Counted from the stretch's first letter, positions 46,687-53,831 are shown. The stretch: 64,000 nucleotides of DNA from Mycolicibacterium boenickei (GCF_010731295.1 NZ_AP022579.1:2666001-2730000); one strand, 5' to 3'. The notes: generated by a model not told the origin, from the sequence alone. Made by a program: numbers and translations.

Positions 46687-46696
46687 TGACCTGCAT
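46687..46696. repeat. Right-end arm-type site
   Basis: TGACCTGCAT in the 302-base gap between int and attR (46535-46836), where no gene is supported. The same 10-mer occurs in the left-end inverted repeat at 34678-34687 (inverted) and 34799-34808. Copies on both sides of attP are typical for integrase arm sites. Confidence 0.55.
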
Positions 46697-46836
46697 GTTT
46701 GCCATTGTTCACGTCGGTTTTGACTTCGCTGAATCAATGAAATCGATTGAGACGCAACCTATCTAGGTCGTGATTTGAATGCGTTCCCTAGTTCAATTTT
46801 GACCAACGGATAGGTTGCTGACCCTCAAGACGGACA

Positions 46837-46882
46837 GACTTAAAATCCGCCAAGTGTCGGTTCGAGTCCGACTGGGGGCACC
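46837..46882 (+). pseudogene. 3' half of host tRNA-Leu(UAA) at attR, identical pairing to the 5' half
   Basis: From the core GACTTAAAATC (46837-46847) the sequence continues CCGCC, a variable loop, the T-arm GTCGG-TTCGAGT-CCGAC, the acceptor strand TGGGGGC and ACC. It completes the 5' half at 34594-34634 exactly. The element-side flank is GGACA, which mirrors the TGTCC at attL. Confidence 0.9.
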
Positions 46883-46939
46883 GAATAAGTGCAGGTAGAA
46901 GCGTCATACGCCGCTGAGTACGGCACGCCGTGGTAGTTC

Positions 46940-46960
46940 CGTTGTGCAATCGTTGTGCAA
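46940..46960. repeat. Tandem CGTTGTGCAA arm-type sites, left end of older element
   Basis: CGTTGTGCAA occurs at 46940-46949 and 46951-46960, an 11-base period, followed by CCCTG and a G-run. The same pair with the same spacing is found at 50297-50317, near the other end. No other copy was noticed in the window. Confidence 0.65.
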
Positions 46961-47058
46961 CCCTGCGAGGGGGATCGTCCACCAGTAGCGCTCCGGCAAA
47001 CACGGCGCGCACGGAAATCACGGCGAGTTTCGTCACCGCGGTTTGGGAGAATGGCCGG

Positions 47059-47931
47059 GTGACTGTGGACGAAGACGATTGGCTCCCATTCGGCGTCGAA
47101 GACGATGACGAGCAGACAGCGCAATTCCTTGCCCTGCGCGATGACGTACCGCCCTGGCTCAACGAGTCTCTTTGGGTCTGGATCGGTCGTGTCTTTACGG
47201 GCCACACCACAGGCGGTAGCCCTGTGTTCCGGGATGCGCTTCTGCGGCAAGCCGAGCGTGTACTTCAGGAACCAATGCCACGGATCGGGCCTTATCAGCG
47301 GGATGCGACGGACCGGTTGCGTAAGGCGTACATGGGTAAATCTGCGTCAGCGCCATTAGCTCTGGCTGATTTCCTGCTCACGACACGCGAGGGCGATGGA
47401 AACAGGACCTCTTTGGACCAGACCCTCGCCGAGGCCAGATCTGCGTGGCGCGTCGGCGAGCGGCGCGGGAAGCTCGGGTTGGTGCGTCGCCTCCCAAAGG
47501 GCGTGGAAGAGGCGGTAAAGCACGCAAGCCAACTGCCCAACGGCGGCAAGCGTTTAGCCGAGGCGTGGAACGCAGCCTTCGGCTTGGCCCCTGACCCGTC
47601 ACGGGCCTACTCGCTGGCAATCGTTGCCGTAGAGGATGCCGCGATACCGGTCGTCTGCCCAAAGAAGGTCGATGCCGTCCTCGGCGATGCCATCGGGGAT
47701 TTGGCCGCGAACGAGAAGTGGAAGCTGCCGCACCAGCGTGAACACAACCAGGCTCCGCCACGCGAAGTGCTTGTGTCGATGATGCGCATGCTCAACCGTG
47801 GTCAGCACGACCGGCACGGCGGCGCGCCAGTGCCGTTGCCCGACATGACGCAGGCTGAGGCGGAGTCTGCCGTCATGCTGGCCGCCACCCTCGTTGGATG
47901 GTTCTCCACGGACAAGGTCACGAAGTCCTAG
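47059..47931 (+). CDS. Possible abortive-infection (Abi_C/HEPN-like) protein
   Basis: The 290-residue protein (GTG start) begins VTVDEDDWLPFGVEDDDEQ. Its C-terminal half, AYSLAIVAVEDAAIPVVCPKKVDAVLGDAIGDLA .. VLVSMMRMLNRGQHDRHGGAPVPLPDMTQAEAESAVMLAATLVGWFSTD, has the alpha-helical layout of the Abi_C/HEPN group. RGQHDRH is close to the HEPN R-x4-6-H motif; such proteins are often RNases of phage-exclusion systems. The assignment is by motif only. The gene opens the older element, immediately after its left att site. Confidence 0.5.
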   Translation: MTVDEDDWLPFGVEDDDEQTAQFLALRDDVPPWLNESLWVWIGRVFTGHTTGGSPVFRDALLRQAERVLQEPMPRIGPYQRDATDRLRKAYMGKSASAPLALADFLLTTREGDGNRTSLDQTLAEARSAWRVGERRGKLGLVRRLPKGVEEAVKHASQLPNGGKRLAEAWNAAFGLAPDPSRAYSLAIVAVEDAAIPVVCPKKVDAVLGDAIGDLAANEKWKLPHQREHNQAPPREVLVSMMRMLNRGQHDRHGGAPVPLPDMTQAEAESAVMLAATLVGWFSTDKVTKS

Positions 47932-48079
47932 CCCAGATCTCCCATACGTCACTCGCGGCGGTACGGTGCCGTCACAGTGTCGGCCAGTCGCCCATCTGAG
48001 CCCACGGCACCGGTAGACCGATCCGACGGAACCGGCGTGGCTGCCGCGACGTGTCGGTGCCCGCTGCAACGATGGATGC

Positions 48080-48706
48080 ATGTCACCGGTAGACAACGTG
48101 TGGGTTGACGGCAGCGAGCGCGGCCTCGCGTACGCATTCGCAGGGGTGGAGAAACACCTACGCGACAACGCCAACGGTTGGGCTAAGCGAGCGCTGCTGT
48201 TGCCTCACCTGTCGGCGCGTGGGGAGCAATACCTTCAGAACTACAGCGCCAATAAAAACGTGGGTAGTGCGCGCGGCAAGCGCCCTGAGCGTGGCGGGCC
48301 AGTATTAGCGGTCGACCCACCGCTGAAACTGTTGGAACTCGGTCTGAGCCTGGCTGACGGACAACTGCTCGGGGTGGCGACGGTGCACCCGCACGAGGTG
48401 ATCGGGTGGGCAGCGGCGACGAAGGCTCTTGACCTCGCGACTGGCGAGCGCCACCCTGGCGTTCCCCCCGAAATCGAAGAGGCACTGCAAGACCTGTATG
48501 ACGCCGGGTACAACGGCTACGCGCGACAACGCGAAACATTCTTTGCCGCCAAGTACTTTCCGCCCATCGATCTTCTGATGGACGCCGGATACGACGTTGA
48601 CTTCGTGAAGAGTTACCTTGTCGCGCTCGGGAAAGCAGCGGACAGTGTCGAGAACATCGACAAACTGTACGTTCCGAAATCTAGTCGGCCACGCACTTCC
48701 CGCTGA
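48080..48706 (+). CDS. Hypothetical protein in older element, 208 residues
   Basis: The ATG at 48080 gives a soluble protein beginning MSPVDNVWVDGSERGLAYAF and containing PLKLLELGLSLADGQLLGVATVHPHEVIGW, AATKALDLATGERHPGVPPEIEEALQDLYDAGYNGYARQ and PIDLLMDAGYDVDFVKSYL. I recognise no domain. It follows the Abi-like gene in the same direction and is closed by the hairpin at 48710-48770. Confidence 0.6.
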   Translation: MSPVDNVWVDGSERGLAYAFAGVEKHLRDNANGWAKRALLLPHLSARGEQYLQNYSANKNVGSARGKRPERGGPVLAVDPPLKLLELGLSLADGQLLGVATVHPHEVIGWAAATKALDLATGERHPGVPPEIEEALQDLYDAGYNGYARQRETFFAAKYFPPIDLLMDAGYDVDFVKSYLVALGKAADSVENIDKLYVPKSSRPRTSR

Positions 48707-48709
48707 AGA

Positions 48710-48822
48710 CACCCGGCAGCCAGACCCCATAGAGACCAAGTGCTTTAAAGGTTTGTCTGACTGCCGGGTGCCGGTTATGTGAGCCAGGGCGGTCTCAACC
48801 AAGGCAAGCACGCCGCCCTGGC
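48710..48822. terminator. Two hairpins between convergent genes in the older element
   Basis: CACCCGGCAG (48710-48719) pairs with CTGCCGGGTG (48761-48770), and CAGAC with GTCTG just inside. A second perfect pair, GCCAGGGCGG and CCGCCCTGGC, lies at 48783-48822. Both fall between the rightward 208-residue gene and the leftward set ending at 48828. Confidence 0.65.
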
Positions 48823-48827
48823 CCAGG

Positions 48828-49034
48828 CTATGTGACCTCGAAACCGCTTGTGCCGCTTAGCACTTTGAGATGCTCAGCGGTGAAGTCTGACGCGGGTAGG
48901 GCATAGCCGTTGGCCGCTGACCATACATGCGGACCGCTCTTGATACCGAGTAGCGCCCAATCCTGACGGGACATTTCACGTTGTAGCTTCACACCCGGCA
49001 ATGCGCCGGTGTAGCGAACCTGTTTGGTAGTCAT
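48828..49034 (-). CDS. Small protein in degraded capsid cassette, 68 residues
   Basis: A leftward 68-residue product beginning MTTKQVRYTGALPGVKLQRE and including WALLGIKSGPHVWSAANGYALPASDFTAEHLKVL. It follows the homologue of the conserved 66-residue protein, four bases after its stop, so it was probably part of the capsid operon. No function is recognised, and no counterpart was found in the 12 kb element. Confidence 0.55.
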   Translation of the reverse strand: MTTKQVRYTGALPGVKLQREMSRQDWALLGIKSGPHVWSAANGYALPASDFTAEHLKVLSGTSGFEVT

Positions 49035-49038
49035 GGGT

Positions 49039-49254
49039 TTACCTCTTCGCGTGTTCGCCGGGGCGGCTGGTGTGCCATTGCCGCTCTGTGGGATTCATGC
49101 TCGGTGCCTTGCCGTGATACATACCGCCGTCAACTGGCAGGGTGCCGCGCAGGTGCTTCGGGCGCAGGCCGCGACCGTGTGACAGCTCGGACGGGCTGTT
49201 GTCGATAGGTTCGTCTAGGTACTCTGCGCTAAGCCAAGCTGGATCGAACGCCAT
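49039..49254 (-). CDS. Homologue of the conserved 66-residue capsid-linked protein
   Basis: The 71-residue product has SELSHGRGLRPKHLRGTLPVDGGMYHGKAPSMNPT, aligning with EYSWGKGITPKGKEDKSPLEGGRYHGKTPPMNQP at 37084-37284. It is intact, whereas the capsid-like gene before it is truncated. Its preservation in both elements suggests a shared structural or assembly role. Confidence 0.7.
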   Translation of the reverse strand: MAFDPAWLSAEYLDEPIDNSPSELSHGRGLRPKHLRGTLPVDGGMYHGKAPSMNPTERQWHTSRPGEHAKR

Positions 49255-49292
49255 TGCACACCAACCTGTTTAGAGAAAGATCGCGGGGACGG

Positions 49293-49541
49293 TTAGCTCG
49301 CGTTCGCGGTCACCTGAACGACCACAGGCGCCCCGCGATACCGAACGCCAGTTCCGACGCCACGCGAAAATATGCTCTCAACAATGGGATACCGGTATGG
49401 ACCGGGATAGATCTTCAAACCCCGCCATTCGGGCCGCTCGTGCTCACGAAGCGCCAGCGGGTTCTCATCGCTGTTCAGCCCACCGGTAGCAAAAATCACG
49501 AAATAGCCCTGCGGGATGAGGTAGCTCTCGATCAACCACAT
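49293..49541 (-). pseudogene. Truncated C-terminal part of the capsid-like gene
   Basis: About 82 codons align with the last part of the capsid-like protein: MWLIESYLIPQGYFVIFATG against LWIIESDFVPEGYFSVAATY, and VESIFSRGVGTGVRYRGAPVVVQVTANA against QDSFFSRGFGVGVRHRGAASVMQISANA. The N-terminal 300 residues are missing: the homology stops at about 49541 and runs into unrelated sequence. So the older element can no longer make this protein. Confidence 0.8.
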
Positions 49542-49612
49542 GTGCCCATATCAGTAGTGGGGCTGCACCTTTGGTGGATTCTCGCCGGAGGTCGACGGGT
49601 TAACTGTATTGC

Positions 49613-50185
49613 CTATGTCGCGTCGGTATTGCGCCAGTTGAGCGCGACCGGTTTGTCTTGTGGTTTGGGTCGGCTGAACCAAAGCTCTGCTTGAAAAGTC
49701 GATTTGAACTTCTTCGGTCCGAGTGCGTAGGTGAACGTGCCTTCGATGGCGATATCTCGTCTATCAGCCACCCACGTTTGGATCTGAGGGTAGGGCGCCA
49801 ACAACACGCCGTAGTTGCCGTCCTCAGTGGGCATCAAGGCCTTCTGCTCTAACCTTTCGCTACGCGCTGGGTTCGGTTGTTCGCCTTCGTGCAGCTTGCA
49901 AGGCCGAATAATCACGACCAGGTGCGCCTTCTGGGCGGGCAAGGAACCAACGTTTTTGAGCAGAACGAACAGGCCTGCTAGTTTCTCGTTCTCATCAAAC
50001 CTCGGCTCAAAGTTGTAAAGCCCTACCCATGGTCGCATTCGGGAGTCGATCTCAGTTCTTGTCGAGCGCCATGAAATGAATGCCACCACTGCTGCCACGA
50101 TGGCGAACGTCGCAGCCACAGCGGTAGACAAGGCCTCAAGAGTCGCAGGGTCCCAGCCCCAAACGTGTTCTTCCAACGCTTCCAC
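49613..50185 (-). CDS. Membrane-anchored hypothetical protein
   Basis: The 190-residue protein has an N-terminal amphipathic segment, one membrane helix (LSTAVAATFAIVAAVVAFISW) and a soluble domain beginning RSTRTEIDSRMRPWVGLYNF. The one-helix-plus-beta-domain layout occurs in many phage superinfection-type proteins. No catalytic motif is recognised. It reads away from the right att site of the older element. Confidence 0.6.
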   Translation of the reverse strand: MEALEEHVWGWDPATLEALSTAVAATFAIVAAVVAFISWRSTRTEIDSRMRPWVGLYNFEPRFDENEKLAGLFVLLKNVGSLPAQKAHLVVIIRPCKLHEGEQPNPARSERLEQKALMPTEDGNYGVLLAPYPQIQTWVADRRDIAIEGTFTYALGPKKFKSTFQAELWFSRPKPQDKPVALNWRNTDAT

Positions 50186-50296
50186 CCCCGGCTGCTTGAT
50201 TAGCGACGATCAGCCTAGCCGAGGTCGCGCTTGTTCCCTCGCAGTTGCCGCCACGGTGTTGCCGCTGCGCCAGCAAACACGCTGAGAGGATGGTTG

Positions 50297-50317
50297 CGTT
50301 GTGCAAACGTTGTGCAA
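50297..50317. repeat. Tandem CGTTGTGCAA arm-type sites, right end of older element
   Basis: CGTTGTGCAA at 50297-50306 and 50308-50317 repeats the pair at 46940-46960 in sequence, spacing and following CCCTG. It lies about 130 bases inside the tRNA remnant at 50450. The surrounding region 50186-50936 has no supportable gene apart from small remnants. Confidence 0.65.
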
Positions 50318-50449
50318 CCCTGAGGGGGTTAGCCTTGAGGGGGTAAGTGCTGGCAGCATTGCTAGGCAGCCCGAAAAACTGTCCTTACCAGTGACTTTGG
50401 CGAGAAGTCGCGTTGCGAACGCGTAGGTCAGAACGCCCGCCAGTCCGTT

Positions 50450-50494
50450 CTTAAAATCCGCCAAGTGTCGGTTCGAGTCCGACTGTGGGGGCAC
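50450..50494 (+). pseudogene. Second, decayed 3' half of tRNA-Leu(UAA)
   Basis: CTTAAAATCCGCC, the variable loop and the T-arm GTCGG-TTCGAGT-CCGAC match the attR copy, but two extra bases (TG) precede the acceptor run GGGGGC. So it cannot form a normal tRNA. It is the relic of the first integration site. Confidence 0.85.
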
Positions 50495-50516
50495 TGTAAA
50501 GGCCTAATCGCAGTGG

Positions 50517-50699
50517 GTTTAGCCTTATTAGGTGGGCTAAACAGCCCGTCCCGACCCTGGGTATCGCCAGAGCAATACTCCTTCTTCAGTTGCGGCAGTC
50601 CGAGGCACAAAGCAGGTTGACGACGGCACAGAAGTCAGTTCGGAGGAAGGCGACGACTCACCTGAGGCTGACGTCGATCAAGAGAAGCTCTTCTAGGGC
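50517..50699 (+). other. Hairpin and 3' remnant of a coding sequence beyond the tRNA relic
   Basis: GTTTAGCC and GGCTAAAC (50517-50542) form a hairpin, possibly the original tRNA terminator. Then a frame open from about 50542 to the stop TAG near 50697 encodes a credible acidic C-terminus, ending in VSSEEGDDSPEADVDQEKLF. It has no start and may be the tail of a gene cut away during integration or deletion. No family is recognised. Confidence 0.4.
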
Positions 50700-50936
50700 T
50701 ATAGGCCATCGATGGGTAGCTCGGAAACGTTAGTCGCGCTCTGGACTACACCCGCGCTCGACCTTTGGTTCGGTCACGGTGTCCTGTCCACCTGCGTGCC
50801 GCATCTGTGCGATGCTGATGGACGCGGTCGAGGTTCAGATGAATATTCAGGCGATGACCGAGATCCTCACCGACTCTCGTACCACGCTGCTGAAGTCGCG
50901 TGCGACGCTTGGTCGGACGCTGGCGGAATGCGCTTT

Positions 50937-51218
50937 TCAGGTCGTCTTACCATCTGCTTTTCGGGTCTGATGTAGCGCGGCGAACGACTCTCTAGGCGTT
51001 CTTCGGCCGGTATCCCAAACTTGGAGGGCTTGCTCCGGAGATACGTACGATGCGAAGAAAAGAACTGACAGGTCTGGACCGACCAGTACCGATCCCAAAC
51101 CTCGAATGTCGCTGTAGGTGCACATGATGTCGTCGCGAATATCGTATGCATTGGCGGCGGCGACCTGCGGGTCCATATTGAGAAGCTCTGCGGCCAAGGC
51201 GATTTGATCCTGATTCAC
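50937..51218 (-). CDS. Putative immunity protein of the T7SS toxin
   Basis: The GTG at 51218 overlaps the toxin stop (GTGA) and gives 93 residues beginning VNQDQIALAAELLNMDPQVA and containing IMCTYSDIRGLGSVLVGPDLSVLFFASYVSPEQALQVW. It is small, acidic and uncharacterised, as expected for an immunity protein. The tight coupling downstream of a toxin with a C-terminal effector domain is the main evidence; the fold is not recognised. Confidence 0.65.
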   Translation of the reverse strand: MNQDQIALAAELLNMDPQVAAANAYDIRDDIMCTYSDIRGLGSVLVGPDLSVLFFASYVSPEQALQVWDTGRRTPRESFAALHQTRKADGKTT

Positions 51219-53188
51219 TTCTGAACCCCCATGTCCCACTGCATTACCGGATGGCCAGGGAAGTCCATGTTAGGTGGCCATCCAACGACGTCACCAGTTT
51301 GTCCATCGACGGCATATACTTTCGTCCCATCGTAGTACGCGTTGAACCAGTGCCCAGCTGCCCCTGCTCTGTCCACTCCGATGACCGTGTGGGCGCCGGC
51401 CCCCTGGTTGATCAGGTACTGCTCGATCTCCAGCGGTGTCGCCGGTACCTGCCGCAATCCTGTCGCGGCCTCCATCTCGGGTATGGACAACGTTCCGAGC
51501 CCAGCCGATGCGTCAGGCAGTGCGCCCGTTAGTCTTTGGTCCACTGCAAGCGCGCATTGCCCGCAGTTAACGGCGCGCGCCGGGTCGAAGGGATCCATTC
51601 CAGGGCCATGATTGATATCGGGAAGCCATTGGCGGATGTCGTCGACCGACGGTGGTAGCCAGGGTCCGATCGGCGCGTGGTGGTCAAGTCCATCAGGTGC
51701 TGGCACGACAGGACGGTCACCGATATCCACTGGTGTTGAATGGTCAGCGGGATTGTGCGGAGCGTAACCCCCGCCTGCGTCTGGACTCGTTCGAACGGTC
51801 TCATCGGCGCTCATCGGCGCGGGATGTTCGACGGGTGGGGTCGGCACATCGACGTGGGGAGGTGCGTGGACGGCTTCGTGCGGTAGGCCTGAGCGGACAA
51901 CGTCGTCGAGCGCGCCGCGGGCCGCGAGCGCTTCGGGGCCGAGCGGGGCGGTGGCTCCGGCGATTCCCGCCTCGGCCAACTTCCCCCCGGCCCAGTAGGC
52001 GGGATTGTCGACAGCATCGTGAAACTCATCGCCGACCCCACGCACAAGGGTGCCGTACGGATCTTTCGCCGTCTCTAGGAGGTTCGAGCCGACGCCCTTC
52101 CACGCATCTTTGAAGGACTCCATTCCGTCCTGGCCGAGGAGGTCATGAACGAAATCCTCCGTGCCACGAAGGGTGTCGCCGGCACCTTCATCTAACGCGG
52201 GTCGAGGAGGTTTCGGTCCGTCAGGCGGCGTGTACTTCTCATTGGCGCCACCGAATATGTTGTTGATCGTCCTCTCGACCTCTTCCGGTGACCTACCCGA
52301 CGCGATCAATGACTCGCGTGCTGCGGAAATCTCCTTGCCCTCCCGGCTGTTCGGGTCGACGTCCGATGCGAGTGCTTTCGGGTCAGCTTTGCCTGCCGGC
52401 AGCAACATATCCTCCAGAGAACCGGGGGCACGCTGTGTCTCAGGTCCTGGCGCGTTGCTATCGGGTTTGGCCCCCGACCTCTTCGCCGCGTCCTCCACGG
52501 TCCGGGGCACTGCGAACGGACCGAGTTGACCCGGTGCCTGGGCGGGGGTCTCAGGCTTCTTCTCACCCGGCCGGTCATTTCCCTCGGCATCGTGCTTGAC
52601 CTTGTTGTCGACGAGCGACACGTGACTGTTGCGGCCGTTATCCTCGCCGTCAAACCGGATCGCTTCCAGATCAGCGGCTTTCTCCTCCAATCGGTCGCCC
52701 ACGAGCTTGTCTGCATGCATGAGTTGCTCAGCAGCCCAACGGATGTCCTCGGCGTGCTCTGTGGCCGCCTTGTTGCGGTCGGCGATCGTGGCCATGTCGT
52801 ACTTGCGGGAGTCGGTTACCGACAAGTCTTCGGCGACATTGAAGCCGTCGTCCACGGCTGCGGTGATCGCCTCCACGGCTTTGTCCTTGGCGGCTTTGAT
52901 GTCGTGACTGCCGTTCTCGGCTAGACCCGCGGCCTCACGCAGCACATCGCTCTGGCGGCCGACCACCGCGAGATCCTTGGTTACCCGATCCAATGCGGCG
53001 TCCCTGGCATCGCCCTCCCAGGTGGTACCGCCCGGCGAGGAGATATTCTGCCGGTGCTGACCGAAAGCGTCCTCGCTCGCTGTAGCGGTCTGTCTCCAGG
53101 CCGATGCTGCGATGTTGAGGTAAGAGGTGTCCCACTCCTCAATCTCTGACCGCGTAGGTAGCGGAGCAGGCGCGGCAGCAGGGCTCAC
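51215..53188 (-). CDS. Type VII-secreted polymorphic toxin with papain-fold C-terminus
   Basis: The 657-residue protein has a WXG100-like helical N-terminus (WRQTATASEDAFGQHRQNISSPGGTTWEGDARDAALDRV, with a W-x-G turn), a long Pro-rich linker, and a C-terminal domain of the papain-fold toxin (Tox-PL) type. Likely catalytic residues are Cys542 in VNCGQCALAVDQRL, His613 in AAGHWFNAYYDG and Asp628 in VYAVDGQTG. Such enzymes are proteases or deamidases that act inside rival cells. It starts with a GTG overlapping the upstream gene stop and ends overlapping the immunity gene. It is probably exported by an ESX system. Confidence 0.8.
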   Translation of the reverse strand: MSPAAAPAPLPTRSEIEEWDTSYLNIAASAWRQTATASEDAFGQHRQNISSPGGTTWEGDARDAALDRVTKDLAVVGRQSDVLREAAGLAENGSHDIKAAKDKAVEAITAAVDDGFNVAEDLSVTDSRKYDMATIADRNKAATEHAEDIRWAAEQLMHADKLVGDRLEEKAADLEAIRFDGEDNGRNSHVSLVDNKVKHDAEGNDRPGEKKPETPAQAPGQLGPFAVPRTVEDAAKRSGAKPDSNAPGPETQRAPGSLEDMLLPAGKADPKALASDVDPNSREGKEISAARESLIASGRSPEEVERTINNIFGGANEKYTPPDGPKPPRPALDEGAGDTLRGTEDFVHDLLGQDGMESFKDAWKGVGSNLLETAKDPYGTLVRGVGDEFHDAVDNPAYWAGGKLAEAGIAGATAPLGPEALAARGALDDVVRSGLPHEAVHAPPHVDVPTPPVEHPAPMSADETVRTSPDAGGGYAPHNPADHSTPVDIGDRPVVPAPDGLDHHAPIGPWLPPSVDDIRQWLPDINHGPGMDPFDPARAVNCGQCALAVDQRLTGALPDASAGLGTLSIPEMEAATGLRQVPATPLEIEQYLINQGAGAHTVIGVDRAGAAGHWFNAYYDGTKVYAVDGQTGDVVGWPPNMDFPGHPVMQWDMGVQK

Positions 53189-53466
53189 ACGCCTACCGTG
53201 GTAATCGCAGCGTGCCCATCGGAGTCTGTGGTGTCGTAGCGCGCGCTGCTCACCAAGAGATCGTCGGCCTGGCCGGTGACGCGTGCCGACTGGCGACCTT
53301 GTACTTCGGTGAGCGCTGCGTTGACCGCTGCCACTCCGACAGCGCTGCGCCGAGATGTGGGCGGGCGGCTGCCGACGTATATGCCAGTCAAGTCGGCGGC
53401 TATGCCGTCGCTGCTGGCAGCCGCCCCTCGCAGACCGTCAACGTTCGCCCGTAGTTCGTTTGCCAT
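53185..53466 (-). CDS. WXG100/EspC-like helical partner of the toxin
   Basis: The ATG at 53466 follows GGGGGA and gives 93 residues beginning MANELRANVDGLRGAAASSD, ending with SARYDTTDSDGHAAITTVGV. Its size and helical layout fit the ESX-1 secretion-associated protein family (DUF2580/EspC type) that pairs with T7SS toxins and acts as a secretion chaperone. No WxG triplet is seen, which is common in that group. It is the first gene of the three-gene operon. Confidence 0.65.
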   Translation of the reverse strand: MANELRANVDGLRGAAASSDGIAADLTGIYVGSRPPTSRRSAVGVAAVNAALTEVQGRQSARVTGQADDLLVSSARYDTTDSDGHAAITTVGV

Positions 53467-53831
53467 GCCAATCCCCCAACCGGCCAACATCCTCGGTCGC
53501 TGAGGTTACCGCAATGCTGCTGTGCGGGGCACGAGCCCGATCTCTTGTCGCACTGGTGCCTGAGCTTCTGGGACGGTTTGAGATAAACGACCCGTCGCTA
53601 CGAGAAGTGTTCGTGCACTATCCGGGATAGGAGCTGATCGAAGCATGACCGACGGCAGCGGCGAGCGCTAGCGCGCTAGCACAGGACGGTCCTCTGGAGC
53701 GGACCACTGAAGACAATTCGTTGAACTGTGCTCCGCCTGACGTGCGTTGTGGCTCGAACGACCTGCGTGAACGGCCAGGCCGACTGAGTCGTGGCCAGTC
53801 ACCGACCTCTATCAACCCCTACACTCCGAAA
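53467..53831. other. Gene-free stretch between toxin operon and nitroreductase
   Basis: No ORF with a credible ribosome-binding site or family match was seen in these 365 bases. It would hold the promoters for the leftward toxin operon and the rightward nitroreductase gene. Confidence 0.5.

Larger units (their letters stand above)
34624..46847. mobile_element. 12.2 kb integrated satellite-like element splitting tRNA-Leu(UAA)
   Basis: The borders are two 11-base GACTTAAAATC copies at 34624-34634 and 46837-46847. Between them lie a replacement tRNA-Leu, a DNA methyltransferase-nuclease, two small proteins and a capsid-like gene on the minus strand, then an excisionase-like protein, a protein of unknown type, a primase-helicase, iteron-like repeats, three further proteins, a serine recombinase and a tyrosine integrase. 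Base composition is visibly less GC-rich than the host. No terminase, portal, protease, tail or lysis gene is recognised, so a phage satellite or a plasmid-like integrated element fits better than a complete prophage. Confidence 0.88.
46837..50458. mobile_element. Older, degraded relative of the tRNA-Leu element
   Basis: A second, damaged tRNA 3' half at 50450-50494 lies 3.6 kb beyond attR, in the same orientation. The stretch between has a truncated copy of the capsid cassette (49293-49541, 49039-49254), two rightward genes of accessory or defence type, a membrane protein, and matched pairs of CGTTGTGCAA repeats near both ends. No integrase remains. An earlier element that had restored the tRNA with its own 3' half, followed by the 12 kb element, would give exactly this order. 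Confidence 0.75.

Noticed and set aside
34624..46847. Complete prophage
   Set aside because: No recognisable terminase, portal, protease, tail, holin or lysin genes, and only about 12 kb.
46930..47058. Upstream extension of the Abi-like protein
   Set aside because: These 43 codons run through the arm-type repeats and lack a good ribosome-binding site; the GTG at 47059 gives a natural start.
50712..50975. Rightward 87-residue frame before the toxin operon
   Set aside because: No ribosome-binding site or recognisable motif, and it overlaps the end of the putative immunity gene.
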